Source: Glandiceps talaboti (taxonomy: Eukaryota > Hemichordata > Enteropneusta > Spengelidae). From it: a DNA stretch of 64,000 nucleotides. Below are positions 12,421 through 24,949 of the stretch, in pieces (the stretch's first letter is position 1; every line of letters starts with the position of its first letter). A program made the translations under genes and the position numbers. The stretch lies in contig NC_135564.1 in assembly GCF_964340395.1 (NCBI RefSeq), positions 24,037,387-24,101,386 on the forward strand. Direction: 5' to 3'. The notes under the pieces were generated by a model. The model had not been told where the DNA came from, searched no databases, and saw nothing but the letters and a program-made list of their open reading frames with translations.

Positions 12421-12940
12421 AAAGCATAACCTAAGTCCTAAAGCATAACCTAAGTCCTAAATCATAACCTAAGTCCTAAATCATAACTAAGTCCTAAATC
12501 ATAACTAAGTCCTAAAGCATATCTAAGTCCTAAATCATACGTAAGTCCTAAATCATGCCTATGTCCTAAGTAATAACCTAAGTCCTAAATCATACCTAAG
12601 TCCTAAAGCATAACCTAAGTCCTAAATCATAACCTAAGTCCTAAATCATAACATAAGTCCTAAATCATAATGTAATTCCTAAATCTTTAGCTAAGTCCTA
12701 AATCATACCTAAGTCCTAAAGCATAACCTAAGTCCTAAAGCATAACCTAAGTCCTAAAGCATAACCTAAGTCCTAAAGCATAACCTAAGTCCTAAAGCAT
12801 AACCTAAGTCCTAAAGCATAACCTAAGTCCTAAAGCATACCTAAGTCCTAAAGCATACATACCTAAGTCTTAAAGCATACCTAAGTCTTAAAGCATACCT
12901 AAGTCCTAAATCATACCTAAGTCCTAAATCATAACCTAAG
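12420..12940 (+). repeat. Transitional satellite stretch before block A
   Basis: About 520 bp of the same monomers link the 1.39-kb duplication to the 19-kb block. It contains a GCCTATGTCC change at about 12,557, a run of AAAGC monomers at 12,718-12,838, and one odd 22-bp monomer at about 12,850-12,863 in which CATA is duplicated (GCATACATACC). No gene or other element is visible. Confidence 0.7.
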
Positions 12941-12950
12941 TCCTAAATCA
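12512..12950. other. No coding or RNA gene seen
   Basis: Like the rest of the window this stretch is satellite only. It was inspected separately because it lies between two large duplication systems, where an insertion or unique spacer would be expected if they had been joined by a mobile element. None was seen: the 18/19-bp register runs through. Confidence 0.7.
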
Positions 12951-13511
12951 TATTTAATTCCTAAATCATAACCTAAGTCCTAAAGCATATCTAAGTCCTA
13001 ATCATAACCTAAGTCCTAAATCATATTTAAGTCCTAAAGCATATCTAAGTCCTAAATCATACGTAAGTCCTAAATCATACCTAAGTCCTAAGTAATAACC
13101 TAAGTCCTAAATCATACCTAAGTCCTAAATCATAACATAAGTCCTAAATCATAATCTAATTCCTAAATCTTTAGCTAAGTCCTAAATCATACCTAAGTCT
13201 TAAATCTTTAGGTAAGTCCTAAATCATACCTAAGTCCTAAATCATAATCTAAGTCCTAAATCTTTAGCTAAGTCCTAAATCATACGTAAGTCCTAAATCA
13301 TAACCTAAGTCCTAAATCATAACCTAAGTCCTAAAGTATAACATAAGTCCTAAAGTATAACGTAAGTCCTAAAGCATAACCTAAGTCCTAAAGCATAACC
13401 TAAGTCCTAAAGCATAACCTAAGTCCTAAATCGTAACATAAGTCCTAAATGATAATCTAAGTCCTAAATCTTTAGCTAAGTCCTAAATCATACCTAAGTT
13501 CTAAAATATAA

Positions 13512-13523
13512 CCTAAAGCATAA
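13512..13523 (+). repeat. Heptamer-deleted 12-bp monomer
   Basis: Here a monomer reads CCTAAAGCATAA, 12 bp, lacking exactly one 7-bp block compared with CCTAAGTCCTAAAGCATAA. It supports reading the monomer as 7+7+5. The same deletion is found at 31878-31889, so it predates the block A/B duplication. Confidence 0.85.
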
Positions 13524-16500
13524 CCTAAGTCCTAAATCATACCTAAGTCCTAAATCATACCTAAGTCCTAAGTAATAACCTAAGTCCTAAATCATACCTA
13601 AGTCCTAAAGCATAACCTAAGTCCTAAATCATAACTTAAGTGCTAAATCATAACATAAGTCCTAAATCATAATCTAATTCCTAAATCTTTAGCTAAGTCC
13701 TAAATCATACCTAAGTCCTAAATCATAACCTAAGTCCAAAAGCATAACCTAAGTCCAAAAGCATAACCTAAGTCCTAAATCATAACCTAAGTCCTAAATC
13801 ATAATCTAATTCCTAAATCATACCTAAGTCCTAAAGCATACCTAAGTCTTAAAGCATACCTAAGTCCTAATCATAACCTAAGTCCTAAATCATAACCTAA
13901 GTCCTAAATCATAACTAAATCCTAAAGCATAACTAAGTCCTAAAGCATATCTAAGTCCTAAATCATACGTAAGTCCTAAATCATGCCTAAGTCCTAAGTA
14001 ATAACCTAAGTCCTAAATTATACCTAAGTCTTAAAGCATACCTAAGTCCTAATCATAACCTAAGTCCTAAATCATAACCTAAGTCCTAAATCATAACTAA
14101 GTCCTAAATCATAACTAAGTCCTAAAGCATATCTAAGTCCTAAATCATACGTAAGTCCTAAATCATGCCTAAGTCCTAAGTAATAACCTAAGTCCTAAAT
14201 CATACCTAAGTCCTAAAGCATAACCTAAGTCCTAAATCATAACATAAGTCCTAAATCATACTTAAGTCCTAAATCATAATCTAAGTCCTAAATCTTTAGC
14301 TAAGTCTTAAATCATATGTAAGTCCTAAATCATAACCTAAGTCCTAAAGCATACCTAAGTTTTAAAGCATACCTAAGTCCTAATCATAACCTAAGTCCTA
14401 AATCATAACCTAAGTCCTAAAGCATATCTAAGTCCTAAATCATACGTAAGTCCTAAATCATATCTAAGTCCTAAATCATACCTAAGTCCTAAAGCATAAC
14501 CTAAGTCCTATATCATAACCTAAGTCCTAAATCATAACATAAGTCCTAAATCATAATGTAATTCCTAAATCTTTAGCTAAGTCCTAAATCATACCTAAGT
14601 CCTAAATCATACCTAAGTCCTAAAGTATAACCTAAGTCCTAAAGCATAACCTAAGTCCTAAAGCATAACCTAAGTCCTAAAGCATAACCTAAGTCCTAAA
14701 TCATAACATAAGTCCTAAATCATACTTAAGTCCTAAATCATAATCTAAGTCCTAAATCTTTAGCTAAGTCCTAAATCATACGTAAGTCCTAAATCATAAC
14801 CTAAGTCCTAAAGCATACCTAAGTCTTAAAGCATACCTAAGTCCTAATCATAACCTAAGTCCTAAATCATAACCTAAGTCCTAAATCATAACTAAGTCCT
14901 AAATCATAACTAAGTCCTAAAGCATATCTAAGTCCTAAATCATACGTAAGTCCTAAATCTAGCCTAAGTCCTAAGTAATAACCTAAGTCCTAAATCATGC
15001 CTAAGTCCTAAATCATAACCTAAGTCCTAAAGCATAACCTAAGTGCTAAATCATACTTAAGTCCTAAATCATAATCTAAGTCCTAAAACTTTAGCTAAGT
15101 CCTAAATCATACGTAAGTCCTAAATCATACCTAAGTCCTAAAGCATAACCTAAGTCCTAAATCATAACCTAAGTCCTAAATCATAACTAAGTCCTAAAGC
15201 ATATCTAAGTCCTAAATCATACGTAAGTCCTAAATCATGCCTAAGTCCTAAGTAATAACCTAAGTCTTAAATCATACCTAAGTCCTAAATCATAACCTAA
15301 GTCCTAAAGCATAACCTAAGTCCTAAATCATACTTAAGTCCTAAATCATACTTAAGTCCTAAATCATAATCTAAGTCCTAAATCTTTAGCTAAGTCCTAA
15401 ATCATACGTAAGTCCTAAATCATAACCTAAGTCCTAAAGCATACCTAAGTCTTAAAGCATACCTAAGTCCTAATCATAACCTAAGTCCTAAATCATAACC
15501 TAAGTCCTAAATCATAACTAAGTCCTAAATCATAACTAAGTCCTAAAGCATATCTAAGTCCTAAATCATACGTAAGTCCTAAATCTAGCCTAAGTCCTAA
15601 GTAATAACCTAAGTCCTAAATCATGCCTAAGTCCTAAATCATAACCTAAGTCCTAAAGTATAACGTAAGTGCTAAATCATACTTAAGTCCTAAATCATAA
15701 TCTAAGTCCTAAAAATTTAGCTAAGTCCTAAATCATACGTAAGTCCTAAATCATAACCTAAGTCCTAAATCATAACCTAAGTCCTAAAGTATAACCTAAG
15801 TCCTAAATCATACCTAAGTCCTAAAGCATAACCTAAGTCCTAAATCATAACCTAAGTCCTAAATCATAACTAAGTCCTAAAGCATATCTAAGTCCTAAAT
15901 CATACGTAAGTCCTAAATCATGCCTAAGTCCTAAGTAATAACCTAAGTCCTAAAGCATACCTAAGTCTTAAAGCATACCTAAGTCCTAAATCATAACCTA
16001 AGTCATAAATCATAACCTAAGTCCTAAATCATAACTAAGTCCTAAATCATAACTAAGTCCTAAAGCATATCTAAGTCCTAAATCATACGTAAGTCCTAAA
16101 TCATGCCTAAGTCCTAAGTAATAACCTAAGTCCTAAATCATACCTAAGTCCTAAATCATAACCTAAGTCCTAAAGCATAACCTAAGTCCTAAATCATACT
16201 TAAGTCCTAAATCATAATCTAAGTCCTAAATCTTTAGCTAAGTCCTAAATCATACGTAAGTCCTAAATCATAACCTAAGTCCTAAATCATAACCTAAGTC
16301 CTAAAGCATAACCTAAGTCCAAAAGCATAACCTAAGTCCTAAAGCATAACCTAAGTCCTAAATCATAACCTAAGTCCTAAATCATAATTAAATCCTAAAT
16401 CATAACTAAGTCCTAAAGCATATCTAAGTCCTAAATCATACGTAAGTCCTAAATCATGCCTAAGTCCTAAGTAATAACCTAAGTCCTAAATCATACCTAA

Positions 16501-18339
16501 GTCTTAAAGCATACCTAAGTCCTAATCATAACCTAAGTCCTAAATCATAACCTAAGTCCTAAATCATAACTAAGTCCTAAATCATAACTAAGTCCTAAAG
16601 CATATCTAAGTCCTAAATCATACGTAAGTCCTAAATCATAACCTAAGTCCTAAAGCATACCTAAGTCTTAAAGCATACCTAAGTCCTAATCATAACCTAA
16701 GTCCTAAATCATAACCTAAGTCCTAAATCATAACTAAGTCCTAAATCATAACTAAGTCCTAAAGCATATCTAAGTCCTAAATCATACGTAAGTCCTAAAT
16801 CTAGCCTAAGTCCTAAGTAATAACCTAAGTCCTAAATCATGCCTAAGTCCTAAATCATAACCTAAGTCCTAAAGTATAACGTAAGTGCTAAATCATACTT
16901 AAGTCCTAAATCATAATCTAAGTCCTAAAAATTTAGCTAAGTCCTAAATCATACGTAAGTCCTAAATCATAACCTAAGTCCTAAATCATAACCTAAGTCC
17001 TAAAGTATAACCTAAGTCCTAAATCATACCTAAGTCCTAAAGCATAACCTAAGTCCTAAATCATAACCTAAGTCCTAAATCATAACTAAGTCCTAAAGCA
17101 TATCTAAGTCCTAAATCATACGTAAGTCCTAAATCATGCCTAAGTCCTAAGTAATAACCTAAGTCCTAAAGCATACCTAAGTCTTAAAGCATACCTAAGT
17201 CCTAAATCATAACCTAAGTCATAAATCATAACCTAAGTCCTAAATCATAACTAAGTCCTAAATCATAACTAAGTCCTAAAGCATATCTAAGTCCTAAATC
17301 ATACGTAAGTCCTAAATCATGCCTAAGTCCTAAGTAATAACCTAAGTCCTACATCATACCTAAGTCCTAAATCATAACCTAAGTCCTAAAGCATAACCTA
17401 AGTCCTAAATCATACTTAAGTCCTAAATCATAATCTAAGTCCTAAATCTTTAGCTAAGTCCTAAATCATACGTAAGTCCTAAATCATAACCTAAGTCCTA
17501 AATCATAACCTAAGTCCTAAAGCATAACCTAAGTCCAAAAGCATAACCTAAGTCCTAAAGCATAACCTAAGTCCTAAATCATAACCTAAGTCCTAAATCA
17601 TAATTAAATCCTAAATCATAACTAAGTCCTAAAGCATATCTAAGTCCTAAATCATACGTAAGTCCTAAATCATGCCTAAGTCCTAAGTAATAACCTAAGT
17701 CCTAAATCATACCTAAGTCTTAAAGCATACCTAAGTCCTAATCATAACCTAAGTCCTAAATCATAACCTAAGTCCTAAATCATAACTAAGTCCTAAATCA
17801 TAACTAAGTCCTAAAGCATATCTAAGTCCTAAATCATACGTAAGTCCTAAATCATGCCTAAGTCCTAAGTAATAACCTAAGTCCTAAATCATACCTAAGT
17901 CCTAAGGCATAACCTAAGTCCTAAATCATAACCTAAGTCCTAAATCATAATATCAGTCCTAAATCATACTTAAGTCCTAAATCATAATCTAAGTCCTAAA
18001 TCTTTAGCTAAGTCCTAAATCATACGTAAGTCCTAAATCATAACCTAAGTCCTAAAGCATACCTAAGTCTTAAAGCATACCTAAGTCCTAATCATAACCT
18101 AAGTCCTAAATCATAACCTAAGTCCTAAATCATAACTAAGTCCTAAAGCATATCTAAGTCCTAAATCATACGTAAGTCCTAAATCATGCCTAAGTCCTAA
18201 GTAATAACCTAAGTCCTAAATCATACCTAAGTCCTAAATCATAACCTAAGTCCTAAAGCATAACCTAAGTCCTAAATCATACTTAAGTCCTAAATCATAA
18301 TCTAAGTCCTAAATCTTTAGCTAAGTCCTAAATCATACG

Positions 18340-20560
18340 TAAGTCCTAAATCATAACCTAAGTCCTAAAGCATAACCTAAGTCCTAAATCATAATCTAAT
18401 TCCTAAATCATACCTAAGTCCTAAAGCACATCTAAGTCCTAAAGCATACCTAAGTCCTAAATCATACCTAAGTCCTAAAGCATACCTAAGTCTTAAAGCA
18501 AAGCTAAGTCCTAAAGCATACCTAAGTCTTAAAGCATACCTAAGTCCTAAATCATACCTAAGTCCTAAATCATAATCTAATTCCTAAATCTTTAGCTAAG
18601 TCCTAAATCATACCTAAGTCCTAAATCATAACCTAAGTCCTAAAACATAACCTAAGTCCTAAATCATACCTAAGTCCTAAATCATAATCTAAGTAATAAC
18701 TCTTTAGCTAAGTCCTAAATCATACCTAAGTCTTAAATCATAATCTAATTCCTAAATCTTTAGCTAAGTCCTAAATCATACCTAAGTCCTAAATCATAAT
18801 CTAAGTCCTAAATCTTTAGCTAAGTCCTAAATCATACGTAAGTCCTAAATCATAACCTAAGTCCTAATCATACCTAAGTCCTAAATCATAACCTAAGTCC
18901 TAAAGCATAACCTAAGTCCTAAATCATACCTAAGTCCTAAATCATAACCTAAGTCCTAAATCATACGTAAGTCCTAAATCATAACCTAAGTCCTAAATCA
19001 TAACCTAAGTCCTAAAGCATAACCTAAGTCCTAAAGCATAACCTAAGTCCTAAAGCATAACCTAAGTCCTAAATCATAACCTAAGTCCTAAATCATAATC
19101 TAAGTCCTAAATCATTACCTAAGTTCTAAATCATACCTAAGTCCTAAAGTATACCTAAGTCTTAAAGCAAAGCTAAGTCCTAAAGCATACCTAAGTCTTA
19201 AAGCATACCTAAGTCCTAAATCATACCTAAGTCCTAAATCATACCTAAGTCCTAAATCATAACTAAGTCCTAAATCATAACTAAGTCCTAAAGAATATCT
19301 AAGTCCTAAATCATACGTAAGTCCTAAATCATGCCTAAGTCCTAAGTAATAACCTAAGTCCTAAATCATACCTAAGTCCTAAAGCATAACCTAAGTCCTA
19401 AATCATAACCTAAGTCCTAAATCATAACATAAGTCCTAAATCATAATGTAATTCCTAAATCTTTAGCTAAGTCCTAAATCATACCTAAGTCCTAAATCAT
19501 ACCTAAGTCCTAAAGCATAACCTAAGTCCTAAATCATAACCTAAGTCCTAAATCATAACCTAAGTCCTAAAGCATAACCTAAGTCCTAAAGCATAACCTA
19601 AGTCCTAAAGCATAACCTAAGTCCTCAAGCATAACCTAAGTCCTAAATCATAACCTAAGTCCTAAATCATAACCTAAGTCCTAAAGCATAACCTAAGTCC
19701 TAAAGCATAACCTAAGTCCTAAAGCATAACCTAAGTCCTAAAGCATAACCTAAGTCCTAAAGCATAACCTAAGTCCTAAAGCATAATCTAATTCCTAAAT
19801 CATACCTAAGTCCTAAAGCATACCTAAGTCTTAAAGCATACCTAAGTCCTAATCATAACCTAAGTCCTAAAGCATAACCTAAGTCCTAAAGCATAACCTA
19901 AGTCCTAAAGCATATCTAAGTCCTAAATCATACGTAAGTCCTAAATCATACCTAAGTCCTAAATCTTTAGCTAAGTCCTAAATCATAACCTAAGTCCTAA
20001 ATCATAACCTAAGTCCTAAATCATAACCTAAGTCCTAAAGTATAACCTAAGTCCTAAAGCATAACCTAAGTCTAAAGCATAACCTAAGTCCTAAAGCATA
20101 ACCTAAGTCCTAAAGCATAACCTAAGTCCTAAATCATAACCTAAGTCCTAAAGCATATCTAAGTCCTAATCATAACCTAAGTCCTAAATCATATTTAAGT
20201 CCTAAAGCATATCTAAGTCCTAAATCATACGAAAGTCCTAAATCATACCTAAGTCCTAAGTAATAACTTAAGTCCTAAATCATACCTAAGTCCTAAATCA
20301 TAACATAAGTCCTAAATCATAATCTAATTCCTAAATCTTTAGCTAAGTCCTAAATCATACTTAAGTCCTAAATCTTTAGCTAAGTCCTAAATCATACCTA
20401 AGTCCTAAATCATAACCTAAGTCCTAAAGTATAACCTAAGTCCTAAATCATACCTAAGTCCTAAAGCATAACCTAAGTCCTAAATCATAACCTAAGTCCT
20501 AAATCATACTTAAGTCCTAAATCATAATCTAAGTCCTAAATCTTTAGCTAAGTCCTAAAT
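18340..20560 (+). repeat. 2.26-kb higher-order unit, copy 5 (inside block A)
   Basis: AAAGCACATC (18423), the fused TAAGTAATAACTCTTTAG monomer (18690) and GAATATCT (19293) all lie 11,290 bp after copy 4. It has ACCTAAG at the position where copies 2 and 4 have ATCTAAG, so it may descend from a copy 1/3-like version. Left and right flanks are unlike those in the 5.1-kb repeats. On the right the unit runs into AAAACTTTAG sequence (20650) like that at 10,491, then switches to an AAATTATACC segment like 14,010. It is an embedded segment in a mosaic. Confidence 0.85.
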
Positions 20561-23500
20561 CATACCTAAGTCCTAAATCATAACCTAAGTCCTAAAGCAT
20601 AACCTAAGTCCTAAATCATACTTAAGTCCTAAATCATAATCTAATTCCTAAAACTTTAGCTAAGTCCTAAATCATACGTAAGTCCTAAATCATGCCTAAG
20701 TCCTAAGTAATAACCTAAGTCCTAAATTATACCTAAGTCTTAAAGCATACCTAAGTCCTAATCATAACCTAAGTCCTAAATCATAACCTAAGTCCTAAAT
20801 CATAACTAAGTCCTAAATCATAACTAAGTCCTAAAGCATATCTAAGTCCTAAATCATACGTAAGTCCTAAATCATAACCTAAGTCCTAAAGCATACCTAA
20901 GTCTTAAAGCATACCTAAGTCCTAATCATAACCTAAGTCCTAAATCATAACCTAAGTCCTAAATCATAACTAAGTCCTAAATCATAACTAAGTCCTAAAG
21001 CATATCTAAGTCCTAAATCATACGTAAGTCCTAAATCTAGCCTAAGTCCTAAGTAATAACCTAAGTCCTAAATCATGCCTAAGTCCTAAATCATAACCTA
21101 AGTCCTAAAGTATAACGTAAGTGCTAAATCATACTTAAGTCCTAAATCATAATCTAAGTCCTAAAAATTTAGCTAAGTCCTAAATCATACGTAAGTCCTA
21201 AATCATAACCTAAGTCCTAAATCATAACCTAAGTCCTAAAGTATAACCTAAGTCCTAAATCATACCTAAGTCCTAAAGCATAACCTAAGTCCTAAATCAT
21301 AACCTAAGTCCTAAATCATAACTAAGTCCTAAAGCATATCTAAGTCCTAAATCATACGTAAGTCCTAAATCATGCCTAAGTCCTAAGTAATAACCTAAGT
21401 CCTAAAGCATACCTAAGTCTTAAAGCATACCTAAGTCCTAAATCATAACCTAAGTCATAAATCATAACCTAAGTCCTAAATCATAACTAAGTCCTAAATC
21501 ATAACTAAGTCCTAAAGCATATCTAAGTCCTAAATCATACGTAAGTCCTAAATCATGCCTAAGTCCTAAGTAATAACCTAAGTCCTAAATCATACCAAAG
21601 TCCTAAATCATAACCTAAGTCCTAAAGCATAACCTAAGTCCTAAATCATACTTAAGTCCTAAATCATAATCTAAGTCCTAAATCTTTAGCTAAGTCCTAA
21701 ATCATACGTAAGTCCTAAATCATAACCTAAGTCCTAAATCATAACCTAAGTCCTAAAGCATAACCTAAGTCCAAAAGCATAACCTAAGTCCTAAAGCATA
21801 ACCTAAGTCCTAAATCATAACCTAAGTCCTAAATCATAATTAAATCCTAAATCATAACTAAGTCCTAAAGCATATCTAAGTCCTAAATCATACGTAAGTC
21901 CTAAATCATGCCTAAGTCCTAAGTAATAACCTAAGTCCTAAATCATACCTAAGTCTTAAAGCATACCTAAGTCCTAATCATAACCTAAGTCCTAAATCAT
22001 AACCTAAGTCCTAAATCATAACTAAGTCCTAAATCATAACTAAGTCCTAAAGCATATCTAAGTCCTAAATCATACGTAAGTCCTAAATCATGCCTAAGTC
22101 CTAAGTAATAACCTAAGTCCTAAATCATACCTAAGTCCTAAGGCATAACCTAAGTCCTAAATCATAACCTAAGTCCTAAATCATAATATCAGTCCTAAAT
22201 CATACTTAAGTCCTAAATCATAATCTAAGTCCTAAATCTTTAGCTAAGTCCTAAATCATACGTAAGTCCTAAATCATAACCTAAGTCCTAAAGCATACCT
22301 AAGTCTTAAAGCATACCTAAGTCCTAATCATAACCTAAGTCCTAAATCATAACCTAAGTCCTAAATCATAACTAAGTCCTAAAGCATATCTAAGTCCTAA
22401 ATCATACGTAAGTCCTAAATCATGCCTAAGTCCTAAGTAATAACCTAAGTCTTAAATCATACCTAAGTCCTAAATCATAACCTAAGTCCTAAAGCATAAC
22501 CTAAGTCCTAAATCATACTTAAGTCCTAAATCATAATCTAAGTCCTAAATCTTTAGCTAAGTCCTAAATCATAACCTAAGTCCTAAATCATAACCTAAGT
22601 CCTAAAGTATAACCTAAGTCCTAAAGCATAACCTAAGTCCTAAAGCATAACCTAAGTCCTAAAGCATAACCTAAGTCCTAAATCATAACCTAAGTCCTAA
22701 ATCATACTTAAGTCCTAAATCATAATCTAAGTCCTAAATCTTTAGCTAAGTCCTAAATCATACGTAAGTCCTAAATCATAACCTAAGTCCTAAAGCATAC
22801 CTAAGTCTTAAAGCATACCTAAGTCCTAATCATAACCTAAGTCCTAAATCATAACCTAAGTCCTAAATCATAACTAAGTCCTAAATCATAACTAAGTCCT
22901 AAAACATATCTAAGTCCTAAATCATACGTAAGTCCTAAATCTAGCCTAAGTCCTAAGTAATAACCTAAGTCCTAAATCATGCCTAAGTCCTAAATCATAA
23001 CCTAAGTCCTAAAGCATAACCTAAGTGCTAAATCATACTTAAGTCCTAAATCATAATCTAAGTCCTAAAACTTTAGCTAAGTCCTAAATCATACTTAAGT
23101 CATAAATCATAACCTAAGTCCTAAATCATAACTAAGTCCTAAATCATAACTAAGTCCTAAAGCATATCTAAGTCCTAAATCATAACTAAGTCCTAAAGCA
23201 TACCTAAGTCCTAATCATAACCTAAGTCCTAAATCATAACCTAAGTCCTAAATCATAACTAAGTCCTAAAGCATATCTAAGTCCTAAATCATACGTAAGT
23301 CCTAAATCATGCCTAAGTCCTAAGTAATAACCTAAGTCCTAAAGCATACCTAAGTCTTAAAGCATACCTAAGTCCTAAATCATAACCTAAGTCATAAATC
23401 ATAACCTAAGTCCTAAATCATAACTAAGTCCTAAATCATAACTAAGTCCTAAAGCATATCTAAGTCCTAAATCATACGTAAGTCCTAAATCATGCCTAAG

Positions 23501-24949
23501 TCCTAAGTAATAACCTAAGTCCTAAATCATACCTAAGTCCTAAATCATAACCTAAGTCCTAAAGCATAACCTAAGTCCTAAATCATACTTAAGTCCTAAA
23601 TCATAATCTAAGTCCTAAATCTTTAGCTAAGTCCTAAATCATACGTAAGTCCTAAATCATAACCTAAGTCCTAAATCATAACCTAAGTCCTAAAGCATAA
23701 CCTAAGTCCAAAAGCATAACCTAAGTCCTAAAGCATAACCTAAGTCCTAAATCATAATCTAATTCCTAAATCATACCTAAGTCCTAAAGCATACCTAAGT
23801 CTTAAAGCATACCTAAGTCCTAATCATAACCTAAGTCCTAAATCATAACCTAAGTCCTAAATCATAACTAAATCCTAAATCATAACTAAGTCCTAAAGCA
23901 TATCTAAGTCCTAAATCATACGTAAGTCCTAAATCATGCCTAAGTCCTAAGTAATAACCTAAGTCCTAAATCATACCTAAGTCTTAAAGCATACCTAAGT
24001 CCTAATCATAACCTAAGTCCTAAAGCATAACCTAAGTCCTAAATCATAACCTAAGTCCTAAATCATAACATCAGTCCTAAATCATACTTAAGTCCTAAAT
24101 CATAATCTAAGTCCTAAATCTTTAGCTAAGTCCTAAATCATACGTAAGTCCTAAATCATAACCTAAGTCCTAAAGCATACCTAAGTCTTAAAGCATACCT
24201 AAGTCCTAATCATAACCTAAGTCCTAAATCATAACCTAAGTCCTAAATCATAACTAAGTCCTAAAGCATATCTAAGTCCTAAATCATACGTAAGTCCTAA
24301 ATCATGCCTAAGTCCTAAGTAATAACCTAAGTCTTAAATCATACCTAAGTCCTAAATCATAACCTAAGTCCTAAAGCATAACCTAAGTCCTAAATCATAC
24401 TTAAGTCCTAAATCATAATCTAAGTCCTAAATCTTTAGCTAAGTCCTAAATCATACGTAAGTCCTAAATCATAACCTAAGTCCTAAATCATAACCTAAGT
24501 CCTAAAGTATAACCTAAGTCCTAAAGCATAACCTAAGTCCTAAAGCATAACCTAAGTCATAAAGCATAACCTAAGTCCTAAATCATAATCTAATTCCTAA
24601 ATCATACCTAAGTCCTAAAGTATATCTAAGTCCTAAAGCATACCTAAGTCCTAAATCATACCTAAGTCCTAAAGCATACCTAAGTCTTAAAGCATACCTA
24701 AGTCCTAAAGCATAACCTAAGTCCTAAATCATAACTAAGTCCTAAATCATAACTAAGTCCTAAAGCATATCATAAGTCCTAAATCATACTTAAGTCCTAA
24801 ATCATAATCTAAGTCCTAAATCTTTAGCTAAGTCTTAAATCATACGTAAGTCCTAAATCATAACCTAAGTCCTAAAGCATACCTAAGTCTTAAAGCATAC
24901 CTAAGTCCTAATCATAACCTAAGTCCTAAATCATAACCTAAGTCCTAAA

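Noticed and set aside
12900-13000. Mobile element or unique spacer at the start of the 19-kb block
   Set aside because: The monomer register runs through without inserted sequence, terminal repeats or target-site duplication.
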